This document shows, piece by piece, positions 1-9,917 of a DNA stretch of 64,000 bases. Numbering within the stretch: the stretch's first letter is position 1; the number at the start of each line of letters is the position of its first letter. The notes under the pieces were generated by a model, which did no database searches, was not told the DNA's origin, and worked only from the letters and a program-made list of their open reading frames with translations. Position numbers and translations under genes: made by a program. This DNA is from Sediminicola luteus (GTDB lineage Bacteria; Bacteroidota; Bacteroidia; Flavobacteriales; Flavobacteriaceae), in contig NZ_NBWU01000004.1 in NCBI RefSeq assembly GCF_002514735.1, positions 248,001 through 312,000 of the forward strand, written 5' to 3'.

Positions 1-815
1 AATTTGGGACCAATTTGCTTGCAGAGGGCCTTTTCTTCCTTGCTCAGGCTATGGCGGGCCACGGTACCCCCGGCCGCCACATTGGATCTATGATCATCAG
101 AACCAGGAACGCGTTTCATGGCCCCAATGGGCTCCCCATTCAATAAAAGGATTCTAATATCGCCTTTTTCGGCCCCTTCTATATATTCTTGAAGGATAAC
201 ATAGTTAGAAGTGCCATCGGAATTGGTAATATAAAAATCGAGCAGGGATTTGATGTTGCTCATTGCGGATTTCTCGATCAAAATCACCCCAGAGCCACCA
301 AAACCGTTCAGGGGTTTTAAAATCATTTTTTCGGAAGCCGATTCGTCGATCTGGCGTACCAGATAATCCTTGTTTTTAGAAACATGGGTTACCGGGATGA
401 TATTGTTATGTGAATCCCCAAAGGCCGCCGTGTATAATTTATTGTTCGCCTCACGCAGGCCTTGTAAGGAATTAATGATCAATACATCGTCTTTTACCGA
501 ATCGAGAAAATTGAGCATCAAGGGATCTAAAGGGGGGTTGGCCCGCATAAAAATAACATCGAAGCCGGCCAGTGGCAACATTTCTTCCCGCAGGGTAACC
601 TGTTTATAAAAGCCCTTTAAGCTACTAGAGGTCTTTTCCATACGGTTGATTACCTTACAGGCCGCACTGGTTACACTGTTACGAATGGTAAGGTTGGCCG
701 GTGTACACAGGGCCACCCCATGCTTTCGTTTAACACATTCGTGGATCAAAGCCAAAGAGGTATCGTTCTCAGGATCTATTTGCTCCCAAGGATACATTAA
801 AAAACAGATATTCAT
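1..815 (-). CDS. gshB: Glutathione synthetase-like ATP-grasp protein (partial, 3' end cut by window)
   Basis: The frame begins at an ATG at 815 and stays open to the left edge, giving 271 codons. Prokaryotic glutathione synthetase ligates gamma-glutamylcysteine to glycine using ATP in the cytoplasm. The match rests on the ATP-grasp glycine loop KPLNGFGGSG (about residues 167-176), followed by an EGAEKGDIR stretch and an NVAAGGT stretch near residue 247, in the order seen in GshB. The start lies 10 bp downstream of the symporter stop codon, so the two are probably co-transcribed. The family is normally a little over 310 residues, so roughly the last 50 are missing because of the window edge. 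Another ATP-grasp peptide ligase is possible. Confidence 0.75.
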   Translation of the reverse strand, partial: MNICFLMYPWEQIDPENDTSLALIHECVKRKHGVALCTPANLTIRNSVTSAACKVINRMEKTSSSLKGFYKQVTLREEMLPLAGFDVIFMRANPPLDPLMLNFLDSVKDDVLIINSLQGLREANNKLYTAAFGDSHNNIIPVTHVSKNKDYLVRQIDESASEKMILKPLNGFGGSGVILIEKSAMSNIKSLLDFYITNSDGTSNYVILQEYIEGAEKGDIRILLLNGEPIGAMKRVPGSDDHRSNVAAGGTVARHSLSKEEKALCKQIGPK

Positions 816-825
816 AGGTTGGTGT

Positions 826-2151
826 TTAGATCACTTCTTCTAAATGGTCGTCCCATTCCTTGGGATTGGGTTCGTGCAGTTTACCTACCGATTTGGCCAC
901 TACGGTAGACACAGTGGCATCTCCGGTTACGTTGATTACGGTACGGGCCATATCCAACGGACGGTCAACGGCAAAGATCAAGGCGAGTCCCACGGCGAAT
1001 TTATCGGCTGGGAAACCAACGGATTCCAAAACAATGACCAGCATTACCATTCCGGCACCCGGAACAGCGGCAGAACCTATGGAGGCCAGCAATGCTGTTA
1101 AAACGATAGTGAGTTGATCGGCCAAGGTAAGATCAAAACTCAGGGCCTGTGCAATAAACACGGCGGCCACCCCTTGGTATAGGCTGGTACCGTCCATATT
1201 TATGGTTGCCCCTACCGGCAAGACAAAACTCGATACTTCTTTATCTACACCGATATGTTCTTCTACCCTTTCCATGGTAACTGGTAAGGTAGCCGCGGAA
1301 GAAGAGGTTGAAAAGGCCAACAATTGGGCTGGGCTCATTTGCTTTAAAAACCAAAATGGATTTTTCTTGGCATATACGGCCACTACGATACAGTAGAATA
1401 CGACCATTAATATCAATCCGACCACAACCACCAAGGCATATTTCAATAGGGCCAATAACAGATCGGGGTCACTGGACGAAACTACTACACTGGCCAAAAG
1501 GGCGAATACCGCATAAGGGGCCGAAAGCATGATCAGGTCTACCATTTTAAGCACCACCTCGTTCAAGGAGTCGAAAATATTCTTGAGCGGTGCCGCTTTT
1601 TCTTCCCCTACCAAAAGCATGCTGATACCCAGGAATATGGAAAAGAAAATGACTTGAAGCATTAACCCATTATCGCTCATGGCCTTCATGGCGTTATCGG
1701 GCACCATATCTTCCAAGAAACTAAGCGGACCGGCATTTTTCTGTTGGGTGGCCTCGGCAATCTTAGAGGTTACCCCACTATCGGTGGCATAGGTACTGGT
1801 CAATTGGTTAATGGTTTCCTCAGAAATACCATCCCCGGGTTTGGTCAGGTTTACCAATACCAAACCAATGGTAATCGCCACAATGGTGGTCATCACATAT
1901 ATGGCAATGGTACGTAGCCCGATATTCTTGAATTTGGAAATATCCTTAAGGTCGGAAATCCCTTTGATCAAGGAAGCCAATATTAATGGAATCGCAATCA
2001 GTTTCAGTAGTTTGATAAAAATGGTACCGAAGGGTTTTATCCAATCGGTAACAAAATCTACCCCCCAAGACACTTGGGTCATGGCAAACCCGAATAGGAT
2101 ACCGATCAACATACCGATTAGGATTTTCCAGTGCAATTCCAGCTTCTTCAT
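826..2151 (-). CDS. Dicarboxylate/amino acid:cation symporter (DAACS family)
   Basis: A 441-residue inner-membrane carrier that couples uptake of glutamate, aspartate or C4-dicarboxylates to Na+ or H+. The family hallmarks are visible: the serine-rich re-entrant loop STSSSAATLP (around residue 290) and the transport motif NMDGTS (around residue 325), within a highly hydrophobic chain of about eight membrane segments and two hairpins. Length is normal for GltP/GltT-like proteins. It precedes the glutathione-synthetase-like gene with a 10-bp gap. Supplying glutamate for glutathione synthesis is a possible link, but that is inference from gene order only. The exact substrate cannot be read from the sequence. 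Confidence 0.9.
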   Translation of the reverse strand: MKKLELHWKILIGMLIGILFGFAMTQVSWGVDFVTDWIKPFGTIFIKLLKLIAIPLILASLIKGISDLKDISKFKNIGLRTIAIYVMTTIVAITIGLVLVNLTKPGDGISEETINQLTSTYATDSGVTSKIAEATQQKNAGPLSFLEDMVPDNAMKAMSDNGLMLQVIFFSIFLGISMLLVGEEKAAPLKNIFDSLNEVVLKMVDLIMLSAPYAVFALLASVVVSSSDPDLLLALLKYALVVVVGLILMVVFYCIVVAVYAKKNPFWFLKQMSPAQLLAFSTSSSAATLPVTMERVEEHIGVDKEVSSFVLPVGATINMDGTSLYQGVAAVFIAQALSFDLTLADQLTIVLTALLASIGSAAVPGAGMVMLVIVLESVGFPADKFAVGLALIFAVDRPLDMARTVINVTGDATVSTVVAKSVGKLHEPNPKEWDDHLEEVI

Positions 2152-2286
2152 AAAAAACAGTTGAATTTAGAAGTGGAATATAGCATTTTGGCCAATTAAG
2201 TACCAAATATTGCCGAGGCAAATTGACGACTACATCAGAAAAAATTGAAAAAAGAAAAACTTCGCAAAGAAGAAGCCCCGACTAAC

Positions 2287-3354
2287 CTATTCTATTCTAG
2301 CCCCTTTGGCCCGTAGGCTAAAATCGGCCATGACCAAGGCTGCCATAGCTTCTACGATAGGTACGGCCCTAGGCACTACACAAGGATCGTGCCGGCCACG
2401 GCCCATGGCGATGACCTTGTTCCCTTGTTTGTCTATGGTTTCATACGACTGGATCAAAGTAGCCACAGGTTTAAACGCTACTTTAAAGTAAATATCCATG
2501 CCATTACTAATACCGCCTTGTATACCCCCACTAAAATTGGTAACGGTACTACCATCGGAATTATACAAATCGTTATGGGTGCTTCCTTTCATGGCCACCC
2601 CTTCAAATCCGCTACCGTATTCAAAGCCTTTTACGGCATTGATCGATAACATGGCCTGGCCGAGTACCGCATGTAATTTATCGAAAACGGGTTCCCCAAG
2701 TCCGATCGGTACATTTTTGATCACACAAGAAACCACACCTCCTATGGTATCGCCTTCCTTTCGGATTTGCTTGATATAGCTTTCCATCTCGGCGGCCTTT
2801 TCTAGATCGGGGCAACGTACCGCATTGGTCTCGGTCAAACCTAAATCCAGATCACGATAGTCTTTATCCAACCCCAACTCACCCACTTGGCTTACATAGG
2901 CTTGAAACTCCATCCCCGACAAAAATTGCTTGGCCACGGCTCCTGCAACCACCCTAGCCGCGGTCTCACGGGCCGAACTACGTCCGCCTCCCCTATAATC
3001 GCGAAAACCATATTTACGGTCATATACATAATCGGCATGTGAGGGCCGGTAGGTTTCGGCAATATGCGAATAATCGCCTGACTTTTGGTTGGTATTTACG
3101 ATAACGAATCCGATTGGGGTTCCGGTAGTTTTTCCTTCGAAAAGTCCTGAAAAGAATTCTACCTGATCCGGTTCCTTCCGTTGGGTAACGATAGCCGATT
3201 GCCCCGGCCTACGCCGATCCAACTCGGCCTGAATGGCTTCTAGGTCTAAGGTAATACCGGCCGGACAGCCATCGATAATGCCGCCCAGTCCCTTACCATG
3301 CGATTCGCCAAAAGTAGTCAGTTTAAAAAGGGTTCCGAAAGTATTCCCGGCCAT
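2287..3354 (-). CDS. aroC: Chorismate synthase
   Basis: Converts 5-enolpyruvylshikimate-3-phosphate to chorismate with reduced FMN, the last step of the shikimate pathway. The N-terminus [20 protein letters not shown] is the diagnostic start of the family. Further signatures are GRSSARETA (near residue 125), the GGGRSS loop and [11 protein letters not shown] (near 290). The frame extends upstream to 3408, but the ATG at 3354 is chosen because it gives the canonical N-terminus and the usual length of about 355 residues. A candidate promoter (TTTA, 19 nt, TACTTTTA) lies at 3372-3402 on the same strand, within the longer frame, which supports the shorter start. Confidence 0.95.
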   Translation of the reverse strand: MAGNTFGTLFKLTTFGESHGKGLGGIIDGCPAGITLDLEAIQAELDRRRPGQSAIVTQRKEPDQVEFFSGLFEGKTTGTPIGFVIVNTNQKSGDYSHIAETYRPSHADYVYDRKYGFRDYRGGGRSSARETAARVVAGAVAKQFLSGMEFQAYVSQVGELGLDKDYRDLDLGLTETNAVRCPDLEKAAEMESYIKQIRKEGDTIGGVVSCVIKNVPIGLGEPVFDKLHAVLGQAMLSINAVKGFEYGSGFEGVAMKGSTHNDLYNSDGSTVTNFSGGIQGGISNGMDIYFKVAFKPVATLIQSYETIDKQGNKVIAMGRGRHDPCVVPRAVPIVEAMAALVMADFSLRAKGARIE

Positions 3355-3371
3355 AGCACTTGCTTTTGCCG

Positions 3372-3402
3372 TAAAAGTAGGGGTAATCCGGTAAAAAGTA
3401 AA
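3372..3402 (-). promoter_or_regulatory. Candidate promoter of aroC
   Basis: On the minus strand a TTTA element (3402-3399) is followed after 19 nt by TACTTTTA (3379-3372). This is one base off the Bacteroidota -7 consensus TAnnTTTG and 17 bp before the chosen aroC ATG. Assigned by pattern only. Confidence 0.35.
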
Positions 3403-3535
3403 ATACAACCGGCATTATGGAACATTAGGGTAATACTTTGTTAAACTAAAATTAACCATTAACCAAACCAAATTTTACACCACCTTGATTTTCAGTTTAT
3501 ACCCAACAGTTTAATTTGTCGAAAACCGTGAAACA

Positions 3536-4447
3536 TTGAAGCGAAGAAAAATTGATGTAGCCGTAATTTCCGATATCCACCTCGGGACTTTTGGTTGCCA
3601 TGCCGAAGAATTGGTAGTATACCTGAACAGTATCCAACCCGAGAAACTGATTTTAAATGGTGATATCATAGACATTTGGCAATTTAGTAAACGGTATTTC
3701 CCCGCATCGCACCTAAAGGTTTTAAAAAAGGTTCTTGGTATGGCCTCTCGCGGTACCGAAGTGTATTATATAACCGGAAACCACGATGAGATGCTCCGGA
3801 AATTCACCGACATCTCAATGGGGAACTTTAATGTGGTAAATAAACTGGTTTTGGAGCTCGACGGTAAAAAAGCCTGGTTTTTCCATGGCGATGTATTCGA
3901 TGTTTCGATACAGAATGCCAAATGGCTGGCCAAACTGGGCGGATACGGTTATGACTTTCTGATTCTGATGAACCGTAGCGTCAATTGGTTCTTGGATAAA
4001 ATGGGCAAGGAACGTTACTCCCTTTCGAAACGTATAAAAAACAGTGTTAAGGGCGCCATCAAATACATTAACGATTTTGAGACCACCGCTGCCGAACTCG
4101 CTATTGAAAACGGCTATGATTATGTGGCCTGTGGCCATATACACCAACCCAAAAAGGAAGTATATGAAACCAAACACGGCCGATGCACCTATTTGAATTC
4201 CGGAGATTGGGTAGAAAACCTAACCGCTTTAGAGTACTCTTTTAAACGCTGGAAAATTTACCATTACAACCACGACAAGCTTTCACCCTTTATCGTAGAT
4301 GAAGACCTAAAGCAAATGGATTTCCAAGAACTGATCGCCTCCATAACCATAAACAGCAAAATCAATCTTACGGCCGAACAAGAAAATCCGATGCAGGAAA
4401 GCGACCCCCAAAAAGCCCTTAAAAAGGAAAAAGAGGGACTGGAATAA
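3536..4447 (+). CDS. LpxH-like calcineurin-type metallophosphoesterase
   Basis: A 303-residue cytoplasmic phosphoesterase with the five metal-binding blocks of the calcineurin fold: SDIHLG (residues 12-17), LNGDIIDIWQ (about 40-49), TGNHDE (about 82-87), FHGDVFD (about 116-122) and CGHIHQP (about 199-205). Family members include UDP-2,3-diacylglucosamine hydrolases (lipid A pathway), but Bacteroidota paralogs are diverse, so the substrate is not settled. The start codon is a TTG at 3536; no in-frame ATG precedes the first motif. The C-terminal 50 residues are charged and look like a disordered tail. It converges with the next gene, 4 bp away. Confidence 0.75.
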   Translation: MKRRKIDVAVISDIHLGTFGCHAEELVVYLNSIQPEKLILNGDIIDIWQFSKRYFPASHLKVLKKVLGMASRGTEVYYITGNHDEMLRKFTDISMGNFNVVNKLVLELDGKKAWFFHGDVFDVSIQNAKWLAKLGGYGYDFLILMNRSVNWFLDKMGKERYSLSKRIKNSVKGAIKYINDFETTAAELAIENGYDYVACGHIHQPKKEVYETKHGRCTYLNSGDWVENLTALEYSFKRWKIYHYNHDKLSPFIVDEDLKQMDFQELIASITINSKINLTAEQENPMQESDPQKALKKEKEGLE

Positions 4448-4451
4448 CCCC

Positions 4452-6209
4452 TTATCTCCCGTTGTTGCTTACCAAAGGCTTTGTTGAAAAGGAGGTTAGC
4501 TTGATCTTCCCCGAATCGGCGATCATCATAAAGGCACCGATAGTATCTTTCTGTGATTTTGTACCAAAATCTTGGGTAGAGGTCAACTTAAAATAGGTTG
4601 GGTGGCCACTTTTGTTGCCCAAATAGACCAAATTCACCTGCCAAGGGCCAAGAACGGTATTATCGATAATAAACTGTTTGGAATGTAGACCCTGTATTTT
4701 TTCTTGGTTGATCAAAGCGGCATTTTCTTCCGACGAATGGTTCCAATTCAGGGTTTGCCCATTCGGGTTGACCAGTTCCAATTCAAATTCGGCATCCGGA
4801 TCGCTCCACTCCAGCAATAACCTTCCTTTAAGATACCAGGGTAATTCACCAATATTCCATGTAGAAGCACCCAGTTTTTTTTTGTTTTTGTGATATAAGC
4901 CTACCACCTCGGTTTTTACTATGGAATCCAATTCCGATATCTGATGGGTATCACCCTTTTGTAAAGATGCAATCTCGGCATAACAGTTGGCGGCATAGCT
5001 GGGTTTGGCATCCAAATCGGCATTCTGGGCGACATTTTTTATGCTTTGCACATTATTTATCTGTCCCAAGATCATTTTATACACCCTTCCTGATTCTTCA
5101 TAGGCCTGCCAAGCATCCAAAACATAGGCCGATGCCAATAACAGTTGCACATCGGTCGGATATTGACGTACCAAATCCGTGACCATTAGTTTTCCAACGG
5201 ATGGCATTCCCATTTCATCGGTAACAAAGCGTGACAAAAGCAGGGCTTGATAGGGGTGTTTCAACAAATCTTCTTTTTGTTCAGTCCATAAAGTAACCAA
5301 ATCGACGCTTTTTTGACCAAACCCCCTTTCTCGTATCCAATCGGGATAATCCACTCGATAAGGTTTGGCATCCCGATTATAGGCATTGTCGCGCCTTTTG
5401 GCAAAATCATAATAGGTATCCGTCCCCTTTTCCCGCACTTTATTCGCCCGTTTGGTATTGATGACCATTATGGCCCCCACACCAACCCCATATTTTCGGC
5501 TGTGGTTCGCTAAATTCTCAGTAATCAACTTCCGACCTTCGTAGCGTGCACTGATTTTTGGGCCGGCCAGAACGGAAACACGGTCAATATCGTCTACATC
5601 TAAAAACAGGGGTAATTTATAGCTTACAAGACCATCTACATCATAAATGACCCTACCCCCATAGTGTCCTTTGGGGTTCATCATGATAAAGGGTGGGTTT
5701 TCGCGATAATACACGCGACCATCAATAATTTTAGCCAAGGCACGCGCCAAATCAGTCTGGGAACGATCTATACTATCCATCGGAATGTTTTGTAATATCC
5801 GTATTCCTTTGTCGTTCTGATCGATATAACCAACACTGGTACGAAAAAGGTCTTTGTTCATGACCCAAGCTTTTCGTAACTCATCCAAACCTGTTCTAGC
5901 ATCAGCGACTTCTACATTATCCAAATCAGTAATCTCCGCCTCCAGTGCCAAGTTCAATACCTGGGTACCATAGGCAACGATTACCTCTTTGGTTTCTTTT
6001 CCGACATAGGAATAACGTAAGGTATCCAAAGCCTTGGCCTGAATAGAATAATCGCCAGTTACATTTGAGCTTACCGCTACCCGGCTACTAAGATTTTCGA
6101 TTTTCGCTCCCGATAAGGGTCGATCAGAAGTGGTAAGGGTCCCGGAAACTTTGGTTTGACCAAATAGTAGCCCGGAAAACATTAAGGAGATAAGTAAAAA
6201 GAAACGCAT
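4452..6209 (-). CDS. Secreted protein with carboxypeptidase-regulatory-like and plug-like domains, no barrel
   Basis: A 585-residue exported protein. A signal peptide (residues 1-17, ending LLFGQ) is followed by a carboxypeptidase-D regulatory-like domain (about 20-95) of the kind found at the N-terminus of SusC/TonB receptors. A stretch follows that resembles a TonB plug (about 140-255): it contains RVIYDVDG and then DIDRVSVLAGP...GAIMVINTKR, matching the pattern of plug strands. Instead of a long beta-barrel, the remaining 330 residues are mixed helical/strand sequence. The protein is far shorter than a receptor of 900 or more residues. Function unknown; it may be a periplasmic or surface protein derived from a receptor. 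The nearby genes give no clear pathway. Confidence 0.7.
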   Translation of the reverse strand: MRFFLLISLMFSGLLFGQTKVSGTLTTSDRPLSGAKIENLSSRVAVSSNVTGDYSIQAKALDTLRYSYVGKETKEVIVAYGTQVLNLALEAEITDLDNVEVADARTGLDELRKAWVMNKDLFRTSVGYIDQNDKGIRILQNIPMDSIDRSQTDLARALAKIIDGRVYYRENPPFIMMNPKGHYGGRVIYDVDGLVSYKLPLFLDVDDIDRVSVLAGPKISARYEGRKLITENLANHSRKYGVGVGAIMVINTKRANKVREKGTDTYYDFAKRRDNAYNRDAKPYRVDYPDWIRERGFGQKSVDLVTLWTEQKEDLLKHPYQALLLSRFVTDEMGMPSVGKLMVTDLVRQYPTDVQLLLASAYVLDAWQAYEESGRVYKMILGQINNVQSIKNVAQNADLDAKPSYAANCYAEIASLQKGDTHQISELDSIVKTEVVGLYHKNKKKLGASTWNIGELPWYLKGRLLLEWSDPDAEFELELVNPNGQTLNWNHSSEENAALINQEKIQGLHSKQFIIDNTVLGPWQVNLVYLGNKSGHPTYFKLTSTQDFGTKSQKDTIGAFMMIADSGKIKLTSFSTKPLVSNNGR

Positions 6210-6319
6210 AATTATGTTGGTTTTTGTATGTCTTTAGACCACCATCACCAACTTCATTTTCAATAACATACCGTTCAATTTTTAGCAACAAAAACCATGC
6301 CGCAATCCACTGAATTCAG

Positions 6320-9262
6320 CTATTTCAGTGCATTCTTTAAAATAGTAACCGGATGCAGGGCCTCACGCTGGGTACCGTCTTCGATCTGATGCCTACAACT
6401 GGTACCATTGGCCGCGATAAGAGTCTCGAAAGCCGATTTTCTAACTGCCGGAAACAAACGCTGTTCCCCAATGGCCATACTTACTTCGTAATGTTCTTTT
6501 TCATACCCAAAAGATCCCGCCATACCACAACAACCTGAATTGATCAAACGCACAGTATAATTTTTGGGCAAGTTCAGCACATCGAAAGTTACCTTTTGGT
6601 TCGATAAGGCCTTTTGATGGCAATGTACATGCACCTTCACCTCTTTCGTCTCTTGGGTGAACATTTTGGGACCTATTCGGCCATTTTCAGCTTCTTTGGC
6701 CAAAAATTCTTCAATCAAATAGGCATTGGCGCTTACTTGACTTACAGCTTCAGCATCCTGCACCAATCTAGGGTATTCATCCCTAAAACTTAAAATGGCG
6801 GATGGCTCTAGTCCTACCACTGGGATTCCCGCCTGGGCAAATTCCAATAAATTTCTGGTATTGTCCTCGGCCAATTTTTGAGCCTCTTTTAAGAACCCTT
6901 TGGATAAATAAGTTCGCCCGCTTTCCGCATAAAACAATTCAACAGCGTACCCCAATCCACTCAAAAGATCAATGGCATCCATACCCAGTTGCACATCGAG
7001 ATATTGGGTAAACTCATCTACATACAAGACCACTTTTTTAGAATCAGCATGATTCTCTTTTTCAGCATTTAAAAGATACTTATCGAAATCTTTACTATAA
7101 ACCTTTGGAAAACTTCTTTTTGAGGCAACCCCACTCACATTTTTGATAAGACCGCCCAAAGGTGACCCATAAACGGCATTGACCAAACCAGGCATTTTAC
7201 TCGCCAATTTATTGAATTGGGTGTTGCGTGCAAACAACTTCGCCCGAAAGCCATAGCCGTTCTTTTCTTGATATTGGTACAAAAACTCGGTCTTTAACGC
7301 AGCCATATCTACATTAGACGGACATTCGCTGGCACAAGCCTTACAACTTAAACAAAGATCTAAGGCCTCTTTAATCTCGGGATGATCGAAAGGGTTTTTC
7401 CCCTTCTCGGTCAGGGTAATAAACTCCCGTAAGGCATTGGCTCTGGCCCGGGTAGCATCTTTTTCGTTTTTGGTAGCATGGTAACTGGGACACATGGCCC
7501 CTTTGCTTAAATGGGTCTTACGACAATCGCCGCTACCATTACATTTTTCTGCCGCGCGTAAATACCCCTGACTATCGGAAAAATCCATAAGGGTATCCAA
7601 TTCCGGCTCTTCCCGATCCACCTCATACCGCAGGGCTTCATCCATAGGAAAGGCATCTACAATCTTACCCGGATTAAAGATATTATTCGGGTCAAAAATC
7701 TGTTTTACCCGTCGTAACAACTGGTAATTCCCATCCCCAATCATCAATGGGATAAACTCGGCACGCACGATACCATCGCCATGTTCCCCACTAAAGGAAC
7801 CTTTGTATTTCTTGGTCAAATGCGCCACTGCCGTGGTTATCTCGCGAAACAATTTAACATCGTCACTTTTTTTAAGATCTAAAATCGGACGCAAATGCAG
7901 CTCCCCTGCCCCGGCATGGGCATAATACACGGCATCTTGTTTAAAATCGGCCATAATCTCGGAGAATTCCATGATAAAATCCTTTAGATCGGGTAAAGCC
8001 ACGGCCGTATCCTCGATACAGGCCACCGCCTTACGATCACCTACCATATTCCCCAATAGTCCGAGTCCGGCCTTACGCAGTTCCAAGGCCTTTTGGATAT
8101 CGGCCCCGTACAATACCGGACTGGCATAACTTAAGCCACTTTCGGCCACAGTATGTAATAGCTTATCGACCTCCTGTTGCAATTCCTCCTGGCTATCGGC
8201 CCTGACCTCCGACATCAATAAAGCGGCCGGATCGCCTTCCACAAAAAAACGGTTCGCCATCTGGGCCCGGTTGTTCTTGGTACAATCCAGAATCACCTTA
8301 TCCATCATTTCACAGGTAAACAACCTATGCTGCATTAAGGGGGCCACATCTACCAAACTGTCTTCCAGTGTTCGGTATTGGGTAACCACCATAGCGGCAT
8401 GTTTAGGCGGTAATTCGTCTAATTGCAAAGTCAGTTCGGTGGTAAAGGCCAAGGTACCCTCACTACCGCTAAGCAATTGACATAAATTCAAGCCCGCTTC
8501 GGTGCCTCCGAACAGCTCGCTTTTTAACAGCTCATCTACAGCATAACCTGTATTTCGCCTATGGATTTCCGGTTTAGGAAATTCTTCGCATATTTTTTCC
8601 TTTACTGATTTGTTAACCAATTCCTTGAATAGGCTCGCGTAAATCTTTGCTTCAAGAGTGTTCCCTTTCGATTTCTCATCGATTTCGGTGCGGGAATAGG
8701 TTTTGAAGCAGACTTCACTCCCGTCTGACAGCAGCCCCTTTATCTGCACCACCTTATCACGGGTTACCCCATACTGGATAGAAGTAGTACCCGAGGAATT
8801 ATTACCCACCATACCCCCAACCATACAACGGTTAGACGTAGAGGTATTGGGCCCAAAAAAGAGACCGAAAGGCTCTAAGTACTGATTCAGTTCATCTCGG
8901 ATAACACCCGGCTGAACCACTACCTGTTTTTTAGCTTCATCGACCGAAATAATTTGGGTAAAATGGCGCGACACATCGACTACGATACCCTCACCTACAC
9001 ATTGACCAGCCAACGAGGTACCCGCAGTACGCGGAATTAGGCCCACTTTATGGGTATTGGCAAAGGCAATCACTTTTTGGATATCGGCTTGGTCTTTTGG
9101 AAAAACCACGGCCAGAGGTGTTTTGCGGTAAACCGAAGCATCGGTTGAAAAAATAGCCTTGTGCAAGGCATCCAACTTCATCTCCCCCTTCAATTCTTGC
9201 TTTAACGAAATAAGTGTATTTTTGTTCAAGGCAACCGGATTTAATAGACTAAAGTAAGCCAT
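6320..9262 (-). CDS. FAD-linked oxidase / Fe-S / CCG-domain fusion dehydrogenase (YdiJ-like)
   Basis: A 980-residue fusion. The N-terminal FAD-binding type 4 domain shows IPRTAGTSLAGQ and GMVGNNSSGT (about 75-165). An FAD-oxidase C-terminal domain follows (about 290-560, with AHAGAGELHLRP and FSGEHGDG). Next come two iron-sulfur cysteine clusters (CNGSGDC near 600; CLSCKACASECP near 665), then a cysteine-rich region with HCHQKAL and NSGCCGMAGSFG (near 880-925). This order matches YdiJ-like D-2-hydroxyacid dehydrogenases (D-lactate or D-2-hydroxyglutarate type) that pass electrons from FAD to Fe-S centres. Substrate is not determined. Transcribed alone, judging by the gaps on both sides. Confidence 0.85.
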   Translation of the reverse strand: MAYFSLLNPVALNKNTLISLKQELKGEMKLDALHKAIFSTDASVYRKTPLAVVFPKDQADIQKVIAFANTHKVGLIPRTAGTSLAGQCVGEGIVVDVSRHFTQIISVDEAKKQVVVQPGVIRDELNQYLEPFGLFFGPNTSTSNRCMVGGMVGNNSSGTTSIQYGVTRDKVVQIKGLLSDGSEVCFKTYSRTEIDEKSKGNTLEAKIYASLFKELVNKSVKEKICEEFPKPEIHRRNTGYAVDELLKSELFGGTEAGLNLCQLLSGSEGTLAFTTELTLQLDELPPKHAAMVVTQYRTLEDSLVDVAPLMQHRLFTCEMMDKVILDCTKNNRAQMANRFFVEGDPAALLMSEVRADSQEELQQEVDKLLHTVAESGLSYASPVLYGADIQKALELRKAGLGLLGNMVGDRKAVACIEDTAVALPDLKDFIMEFSEIMADFKQDAVYYAHAGAGELHLRPILDLKKSDDVKLFREITTAVAHLTKKYKGSFSGEHGDGIVRAEFIPLMIGDGNYQLLRRVKQIFDPNNIFNPGKIVDAFPMDEALRYEVDREEPELDTLMDFSDSQGYLRAAEKCNGSGDCRKTHLSKGAMCPSYHATKNEKDATRARANALREFITLTEKGKNPFDHPEIKEALDLCLSCKACASECPSNVDMAALKTEFLYQYQEKNGYGFRAKLFARNTQFNKLASKMPGLVNAVYGSPLGGLIKNVSGVASKRSFPKVYSKDFDKYLLNAEKENHADSKKVVLYVDEFTQYLDVQLGMDAIDLLSGLGYAVELFYAESGRTYLSKGFLKEAQKLAEDNTRNLLEFAQAGIPVVGLEPSAILSFRDEYPRLVQDAEAVSQVSANAYLIEEFLAKEAENGRIGPKMFTQETKEVKVHVHCHQKALSNQKVTFDVLNLPKNYTVRLINSGCCGMAGSFGYEKEHYEVSMAIGEQRLFPAVRKSAFETLIAANGTSCRHQIEDGTQREALHPVTILKNALK

Positions 9263-9320
9263 TTCCGCATGGAAAAAAACCGGGTTTGCCCGAATTTATC
9301 AATCCTTAAATTAAGATTCT

Positions 9321-9815
9321 ATGAAATTGACAAAAATGCTATGGTTAGCCGTATTCCTTATTCCATTTGCAATGCACTCCCAACAAATTGCAGACCACGC
9401 ACTTGGTCTTCGACTTGGCGATAGTGATGGTTTTGGGGCCGAGATCTCGTACCAAAAACGTTTGGGCCAATTTACCCGTATGGAGGCCGATTTAGGTTGG
9501 CGTGACAGCAGGGAATACGATGCCTTTAAATTATCGGGTAATTTTCAATGGGTAAGACATCTCGATGGCAGTTTTAACTGGTTTTACGGGGTTGGAGGTA
9601 ATATCGGTAGCGTAGATTTCGAACAAGGGGTAACCGACGACGATGGCGGACTTTTTATTGCCGCGGCAGGTACCTTGGGTATTGAATACGATTTTGAGAT
9701 CCCGTTATTGATTTCTTTTGACATACGACCAGAAATTGGCATATTAGGCTATGATGGCTTTGATGACAACTTCGATTTCGACATTGCCATAGGTATACGT
9801 TACCAGTTTCAATAA
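9321..9815 (+). CDS. Small outer-membrane beta-barrel-like protein
   Basis: A 164-residue protein with a signal peptide (about residues 1-20, ending FAMHSQQ) and alternating hydrophobic/polar strands ending in an aromatic-flanked segment (GIRYQFQ), typical of a small eight-stranded barrel. Acidic Gly/Asp-rich turns (TDDDGG, DGFDDNFD) look like extracellular loops. No enzymatic motif is seen. It is followed by an intrinsic terminator at 9841-9876 and so probably forms a single-gene transcript, divergent from the FAD oxidase. Confidence 0.7.
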   Translation: MKLTKMLWLAVFLIPFAMHSQQIADHALGLRLGDSDGFGAEISYQKRLGQFTRMEADLGWRDSREYDAFKLSGNFQWVRHLDGSFNWFYGVGGNIGSVDFEQGVTDDDGGLFIAAAGTLGIEYDFEIPLLISFDIRPEIGILGYDGFDDNFDFDIAIGIRYQFQ

Positions 9816-9840
9816 GCTTTAAGAATAACCCAATTATACG

Positions 9841-9876
9841 GCCCTTGACCTATAATAGTGTCAGGGGCTTTTTTTA
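9841..9876 (+). terminator. Intrinsic terminator after the small barrel gene
   Basis: GCCCTTGAC pairs with GTCAGGGGC (one G-U pair) around a short loop and is followed by a run of seven T. It lies 25 bp after the stop at 9815. Confidence 0.75.
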
Positions 9877-9917
9877 TACAAGCGGATATCGCTATTTTTA
9901 CCCAAAACATAATTATA

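Noticed and set aside
1946-2221. 91-codon frame on the minus strand across the symporter start
   Set aside because: It overlaps the well-supported symporter gene out of frame.
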